Shown here piece by piece: positions 60,652-64,000 of a stretch of DNA of 64,000 nucleotides. Below the pieces are notes generated by a model. That model worked only from the letters and a program-made list of their open reading frames with translations, made no database searches and had not been told where the DNA came from. Both the position numbers and the translations under genes were made by a program. This DNA is from an uncultured Eubacteriales bacterium (lineage in GTDB: Bacteria; Bacillota; Clostridia; Tissierellales; Peptoniphilaceae). The stretch spans positions 1 to 64,000 of the forward strand of contig UQBO01000003.1 of assembly GCA_900539225.1 (NCBI GenBank), written 5' to 3'. Positions within the stretch are counted from its first letter, which is position 1, and every line of letters begins with the position of its first letter.

Positions 60652-60720
60652 CATGCCTAGCCTAATACATCCGCCGCGCTTATATATGGCACGCGCGGGT
60701 CCATTAGCAAGGCTAGATGC
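60652..60720. other. Structured GC-rich intergenic element
   Basis: Three stacked helices can form: CTAGCC (60657-60662) with GGCTAG (60711-60716), TAAT (60663) with ATTA (60703), and CCGCGC (60674-60679) with GCGCGG (60693-60698). The bases are clearly richer in GC than the surroundings. No coding frame was found. Strand and function are unknown. Confidence 0.4.
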
Positions 60721-60769
60721 TTTGTAAATATTTTGTATAATTATAATCTCATTTTCACCCGCCTTTGTA

Positions 60770-60798
60770 TTGATAAATCACTGCTTTTGTGGTAAAAT
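60770..60798 (+). promoter_or_regulatory. Promoter of tsaC
   Basis: TTGATA (60770-60775), 17-nt spacer, extended TGG-TAAAAT (60793-60798). Start near 60805, 14 nt before the chosen ATG. Confidence 0.7.
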
Positions 60799-60818
60799 TA
60801 AATTTAGAGGTTGATATA

Positions 60819-61838
60819 ATGACTGAAGTATTAAAAATTACTGATGAGAATATAAAATTATGTGCTGAAGAGATTAAAAGAGGCGGTCTCGTTGCCTTTC
60901 CGACTGAAACTGTTTATGGTCTTGGTGCGGACGGACTAAATGCTGAGGCTGTGAAAAAGATTTATGAAGCAAAGGGTAGGCAAAGTGATAACCCTCTTAT
61001 ACTTCATATAGCATCGCGTGAGATGATTGAGCCGCTTGCTTACTACGAGAGTAAATACGATGCGCTTCTTGGTGCTTTTTGGCCGGGACCTATGACTATA
61101 ATTTTAAAGAAGAAGGACATCGTTCCATCTGTCATAACTGCTGGGCTTGATAGCGTAGCTATACGTATGCCATCGAGCGATGTAGCGAGAAAGCTGATTG
61201 AGTATGCGGGCACACCCATAGCCGCTCCAAGCGCGAATATATCGGGCTATCCATCGCCAACATGCGCTGAGCACGTCTACAAGGACCTTCATGGCAAGCT
61301 TAAGTACATACTTGACGGCGAGATGAGTGAGGTCGGTATCGAATCGACTGTCATCGACCTAAGTAGAGACAAGGTCCGCATCTTAAGGCCGGGCAAAATC
61401 TCATTAGAGGATTTACAAAAGATAATACCTGAAGCTGAGTACGACGAGGCCATCACTGACGATAAAGAAGTGAAGAAGCCCATCAGCCCAGGACAAAAAT
61501 ACACGCACTACAAGCCAAATGCCAAGGTAGTCATCATCATGGGTGAGGGCGAGGACCTTATTAAAAAGATGAAGGCCGAGTATGAGGAAAATATTGAGAA
61601 GAATCCAGTTGTCTTCACGCTTAAGGAGTACGAAGACGAGTTCCATGGCTTTAGGACCATGGACCTAGGATCAATCAAGGAGCCTATCAGCATATCGCAT
61701 AATATATTTAACTTATTAAGAACAGCTGATGACAAGGGCTACGGCTACATCATCTTACAAGGCTACGAGTGCAAGGGCATTTTCATGGCGATTATGAACA
61801 GAATCATCAAGTCGTCGGGCCACAACATAAAGTATTGA
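60819..61838 (+). CDS. tsaC: L-threonylcarbamoyladenylate synthase (Sua5 type)
   Basis: First step of the t6A37 modification of ANN-decoding tRNAs. The YrdC domain has GGLVAFPTETVYGLGADG, KGRQSDNPLILHI, FWPGPMTIILKK, PSSDVARKLI and SANISGYPSPT. A C-terminal Sua5 domain begins at about residue 225 (SPGQKYTHYKPNAKVVI). The length is 339 with the ATG at 60819, which has AGAGG 8 nt upstream; an in-frame TTG at 60789 falls in the promoter. It is followed by rpiB and upp, a common Firmicute order. Confidence 0.94.
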   Translation: MTEVLKITDENIKLCAEEIKRGGLVAFPTETVYGLGADGLNAEAVKKIYEAKGRQSDNPLILHIASREMIEPLAYYESKYDALLGAFWPGPMTIILKKKDIVPSVITAGLDSVAIRMPSSDVARKLIEYAGTPIAAPSANISGYPSPTCAEHVYKDLHGKLKYILDGEMSEVGIESTVIDLSRDKVRILRPGKISLEDLQKIIPEAEYDEAITDDKEVKKPISPGQKYTHYKPNAKVVIIMGEGEDLIKKMKAEYEENIEKNPVVFTLKEYEDEFHGFRTMDLGSIKEPISISHNIFNLLRTADDKGYGYIILQGYECKGIFMAIMNRIIKSSGHNIKY

Positions 61839-61863
61839 AAATAAAAATTTTATATGATAAAAT
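61835..61863 (+). promoter_or_regulatory. Promoter of rpiB-upp-tagO unit
   Basis: TTGAAA (61835-61840), 17-nt spacer, extended TGA-TAAAAT (61858-61863). It overlaps the tsaC stop codon. Confidence 0.65.
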
Positions 61864-61880
61864 TGTAAAGGAGAGGTATC

Positions 61881-62315
61881 ATGAGAAAGATAGGCATTGC
61901 ATCAGATCACGGAGGATTTGAATTAAAGGAAAAATTAAAGAGCTACCTTAGTGAAAAAGGTATCGAGGTCGTTGATTATGGAACTGATTCAACTGAGTCG
62001 GTTGACTACCCAGTTTATGGCAAGAAGGCTGCTAAAGGTGTAATTGCAGGCGAAGTAGAAAAGGCTGTCGTTATCTGCGGCACTGGCATAGGCATTTCAC
62101 TTGCTGCGAACAAGGTAGAAGGCATCAGATGCGCTCTTTGCACTAACGAATACATGGCGAAGATGTCTAGAAATCACAATGACGCAAACATGCTAGCTCT
62201 TGGCGCAAGGGTAATCGGTGATGAGCTTGCGAAATCTATACTTGATACATTTTTAGCGAAAGAATTTTTAGCAGGAAGACATAAAAGAAGAGTCGATTTA
62301 ATCGAAAATTGTTAG
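61881..62315 (+). CDS. rpiB: Ribose-5-phosphate isomerase B
   Basis: Interconverts ribose-5-phosphate and ribulose-5-phosphate. IGIASDHGGFELKEKL, DYGTDSTESVDYPVYG, VICGTGIGISLAANKVEGIRCALC (catalytic Cys) and RNHNDANMLALGARVIG are all present. The length (144) is typical. GGAGAGG precedes the ATG. Upp starts 9 nt later. Confidence 0.96.
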   Translation: MRKIGIASDHGGFELKEKLKSYLSEKGIEVVDYGTDSTESVDYPVYGKKAAKGVIAGEVEKAVVICGTGIGISLAANKVEGIRCALCTNEYMAKMSRNHNDANMLALGARVIGDELAKSILDTFLAKEFLAGRHKRRVDLIENC

Positions 62316-62324
62316 GAGGGTATT

Positions 62325-62948
62325 ATGGTAACTGTATTTGATCATCCACTTATTAAACACAAACTAAGCATATTAAGAATGAAGCAAACTGGTACAAAGC
62401 AATTTAAGGAGATAGTTACTGAACTATCTATGCTTATGGGCTACGAAGTAACTAGAGATTTAGGGTTAGAAGAAATGTCTATAGAGACACCTATATGCAA
62501 GACTACTGGCTATAGCTTAGCTGGCAAGAAGATTGCGCTAGTGCCAATACTTAGAGCTGGTCTTGGTATGGTTGACGGCATGTTAAGCCTACTTCCAGCA
62601 GCAAAGGTTGGCCACATAGGTCTATATAGAGATCCAAAGACTTACGAACCAGTTGAATACTACTGTAAACTCCCTTCAGACATTGAGAAGAGAGAGGTCA
62701 TAGTGCTTGACCCAATGCTTGCAACTGGCGGAAGTGCATCTGCTGCCATAGACTTCTTAAAGAAGAGAGGCGCAAAGCATATCAAGCTTGTAAACATCAT
62801 CGCTGCTCCTGAAGGAGTTGAGTACGTAAAGAGTCATCACCCAGATGTTGACATCTTCGTAGCGAGTGTTGATGAAAAGCTTAATGAGCATAAATATATC
62901 GTTCCAGGTCTTGGAGATGCAGGAGACAGACTTTTCGGAACTAAGTAG
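62325..62948 (+). CDS. upp: Uracil phosphoribosyltransferase
   Basis: Salvages uracil to UMP with PRPP. The core motifs PILRAGLGMVDGMLSLLPAAKVGHIGLYRD, VIVLDPMLATGGSASAAIDFLKKRGA and PGLGDAGDRLFGTK (C-terminal uracil-binding) are intact. The length (207) is typical. AGGAGG precedes the ATG. Confidence 0.96.
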   Translation: MVTVFDHPLIKHKLSILRMKQTGTKQFKEIVTELSMLMGYEVTRDLGLEEMSIETPICKTTGYSLAGKKIALVPILRAGLGMVDGMLSLLPAAKVGHIGLYRDPKTYEPVEYYCKLPSDIEKREVIVLDPMLATGGSASAAIDFLKKRGAKHIKLVNIIAAPEGVEYVKSHHPDVDIFVASVDEKLNEHKYIVPGLGDAGDRLFGTK

Positions 62949-62957
62949 GTGAATTAA

Positions 62958-63983
62958 TTGAGGAGAATATATTTTGCGGCTTTTGTAAGCTTGGTCCTTG
63001 GACTAATATTTTCTAAGCTTCAAATACGCTTGTCTAAGAAATTTGGTTTCATCGATGTTCCAAAGGATCAAAGACGTATGCATACTGATGCCATCCCGAC
63101 TTGCGGGGGCTTCGCTATGTACTTCGCGATCTTTATCCCTTATATGATACTATATAAGTTTACTCCAAGGAACACAGCCATATTCATAGGTGCGACAATC
63201 ATATTGTTATCTGGCTTCTACGATGACATGCATGACCTTAAACCGAAATACAAGGTGCTATTTCAGCTATTAGCTGGGCTTGTAGTATATTTCTTAGGCA
63301 ATATAAGGATAATGAACATAGGTAACCCATTTATTGATAATAATTTGTTATCGCTTGGCTACCTATCGCTTCCAGCAACGCTATTTTGGATAGTGGCTGT
63401 TACAAACATCATAAATTTAATAGATGGGCTCGATGGCCTAGCAGGAGGCGTTGTCTTTATCTCGTCAATGACTTTAGCCGTGGTATCGGTTTCGTATGAA
63501 CAGTACTCGCTGACAGCTTTATGTCTATGCGTTGGCTTTAGCTACCTAGCCTTTTTAAAATATAATTTTGCTCCGGCAAAGATATTTATGGGCGATACAG
63601 GTGCTTTACTCGCAGGATTTATGCTAGCTGTCATCACTATACAAGGAGCGATGAAGGCGGTCGCAGCCATTGGTATCATAGTACCAATCATGATACTTGG
63701 CCTACCTGTCTTTGATACGACATTTGCAATGATTAGAAGACTTCTTAGCGGCAGGTCCATCGCCTCGGCGGACAAGGGCCACTTGCACCACAGACTCTTA
63801 AGAAAGTACTCGACTAAGAAGACGGTTTTGATACTATATACGATATCAGCCATATTCTCAATATTTGGCATACTTGTGATGAAGCTTAGAAATACTGTTT
63901 CGGTACTTATTTCAGGAATTATATTTATGATAATAGTTTTTTTAGCATACAAGATTGGATTGTTTAAGGATGGTGAAAATTGA
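62958..63983 (+). CDS. tagO: Undecaprenyl-phosphate GlcNAc-1-phosphate transferase (TagO/WecA family)
   Basis: Integral membrane enzyme that transfers GlcNAc-1-P from UDP-GlcNAc to undecaprenyl phosphate, opening wall-polymer synthesis. About ten helices. Family motifs: PKDQRRMHTDAIPTCGG, GFYDDMHDL, NIINLIDGLDGLAGG (the catalytic Asp region), PAKIFMGDTGALLAGF and DKGHLHHRLL. The start is TTG with AGGTGA 5 nt upstream. Fits the SLH surface protein, whose anchor needs a secondary wall polymer. Confidence 0.93.
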   Translation: MRRIYFAAFVSLVLGLIFSKLQIRLSKKFGFIDVPKDQRRMHTDAIPTCGGFAMYFAIFIPYMILYKFTPRNTAIFIGATIILLSGFYDDMHDLKPKYKVLFQLLAGLVVYFLGNIRIMNIGNPFIDNNLLSLGYLSLPATLFWIVAVTNIINLIDGLDGLAGGVVFISSMTLAVVSVSYEQYSLTALCLCVGFSYLAFLKYNFAPAKIFMGDTGALLAGFMLAVITIQGAMKAVAAIGIIVPIMILGLPVFDTTFAMIRRLLSGRSIASADKGHLHHRLLRKYSTKKTVLILYTISAIFSIFGILVMKLRNTVSVLISGIIFMIIVFLAYKIGLFKDGEN

Positions 63984-64000
63984 AAGCTTTAGTAATATTT
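63980..64000 (+). CDS. Start of a truncated gene, possibly UDP-GlcNAc 2-epimerase
   Basis: A TTG overlaps the tagO stop, with AAGGATGG about 7 nt upstream, and opens a frame reading MKALVIF to the window end. UDP-GlcNAc 2-epimerases often begin this way and often follow tagO. Only seven residues are visible, so the identity is an inference from context. Confidence 0.4.

Overview
The window looks like a chromosome segment of an AT-rich, low-GC anaerobic Firmicute, most likely a Clostridia/Tissierellia-type anaerobic coccus. The evidence is strong AGGAGG ribosome sites with frequent GTG and TTG starts, sigma-A promoters that often match TTGACA-N17-TATAAT, a SAM-I riboswitch over a methionine ABC transporter, polyphosphate and selenium-tRNA genes, and an SLH-anchored subtilisin. 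The genus is an inference. No insertion sequence, phage gene or CRISPR array was seen. Almost every gene is on the plus strand; the one clear exception is the SLC13/ArsB-like transporter at 20208-21485.

Layout: (1) 1-2654, nine tRNA genes, a CitG-CitX fusion and tadA. (2) 2683-5341, LytM-type peptidase, alpha/beta-hydrolase lipoprotein, small membrane protein. (3) 5548-10979, oligopeptide ABC operon in the order oppBCDFA. (4) 11126-12747, small membrane protein and a DUF697 GTPase. (5) 12792-20152, a RiPP locus: 12-Cys precursor peptide, radical SAM/SPASM maturase, membrane proteins and two ABC systems. (6) 20208-24724, anion transporter, selU, DUF1836 regulator, DegV, lipoprotein. (7) 24775-29597, secreted amidase-like protein, paired lipoproteins, BlaI/BlaR1-like pair. 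(8) 29714-34516, purC-purF-purB-purA. (9) 34617-38791, ABC exporter, ABC-2 system and a lipoprotein gene broken by an in-frame stop. (10) 38879-41629, SAM riboswitch and metNIQ, with a CRP/FNR-like palindrome centred at about -41.5. (11) 41793-48254, glmS, galU, HAD phosphatase, phnCDE-type transporter. (12) 48398-54174, YitT protein, ppx, ppk, cysteine desulfurase, DUF4446. (13) 54376-60576, a 2066-residue cell-wall subtilisin. (14) 60819-64000, tsaC, rpiB, upp, tagO/wecA and the first codons of the next gene.

The most unusual signal is architectural. Four accessory blocks (11.1-11.6, 12.8-20.1, 24.8-29.6 and 34.6-38.0 kb) are each bracketed by near-identical or identical direct copies of a host intergenic element, either an intrinsic terminator or a terminator plus promoter. 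The exact copies are 41 bp around the RiPP block and 42 bp around the amidase/BlaIR block; a terminator-promoter unit of about 73 bp occurs three times around the ABC block. This suggests that accessory genes enter or amplify at terminators without a visible transposase. Two further signals point to phase variation: a G9 tract in the promoter spacer of the ABC block, and a G8 tract just after the signal peptide of the giant protease, where loss or gain of one G gives a stop within a few codons.
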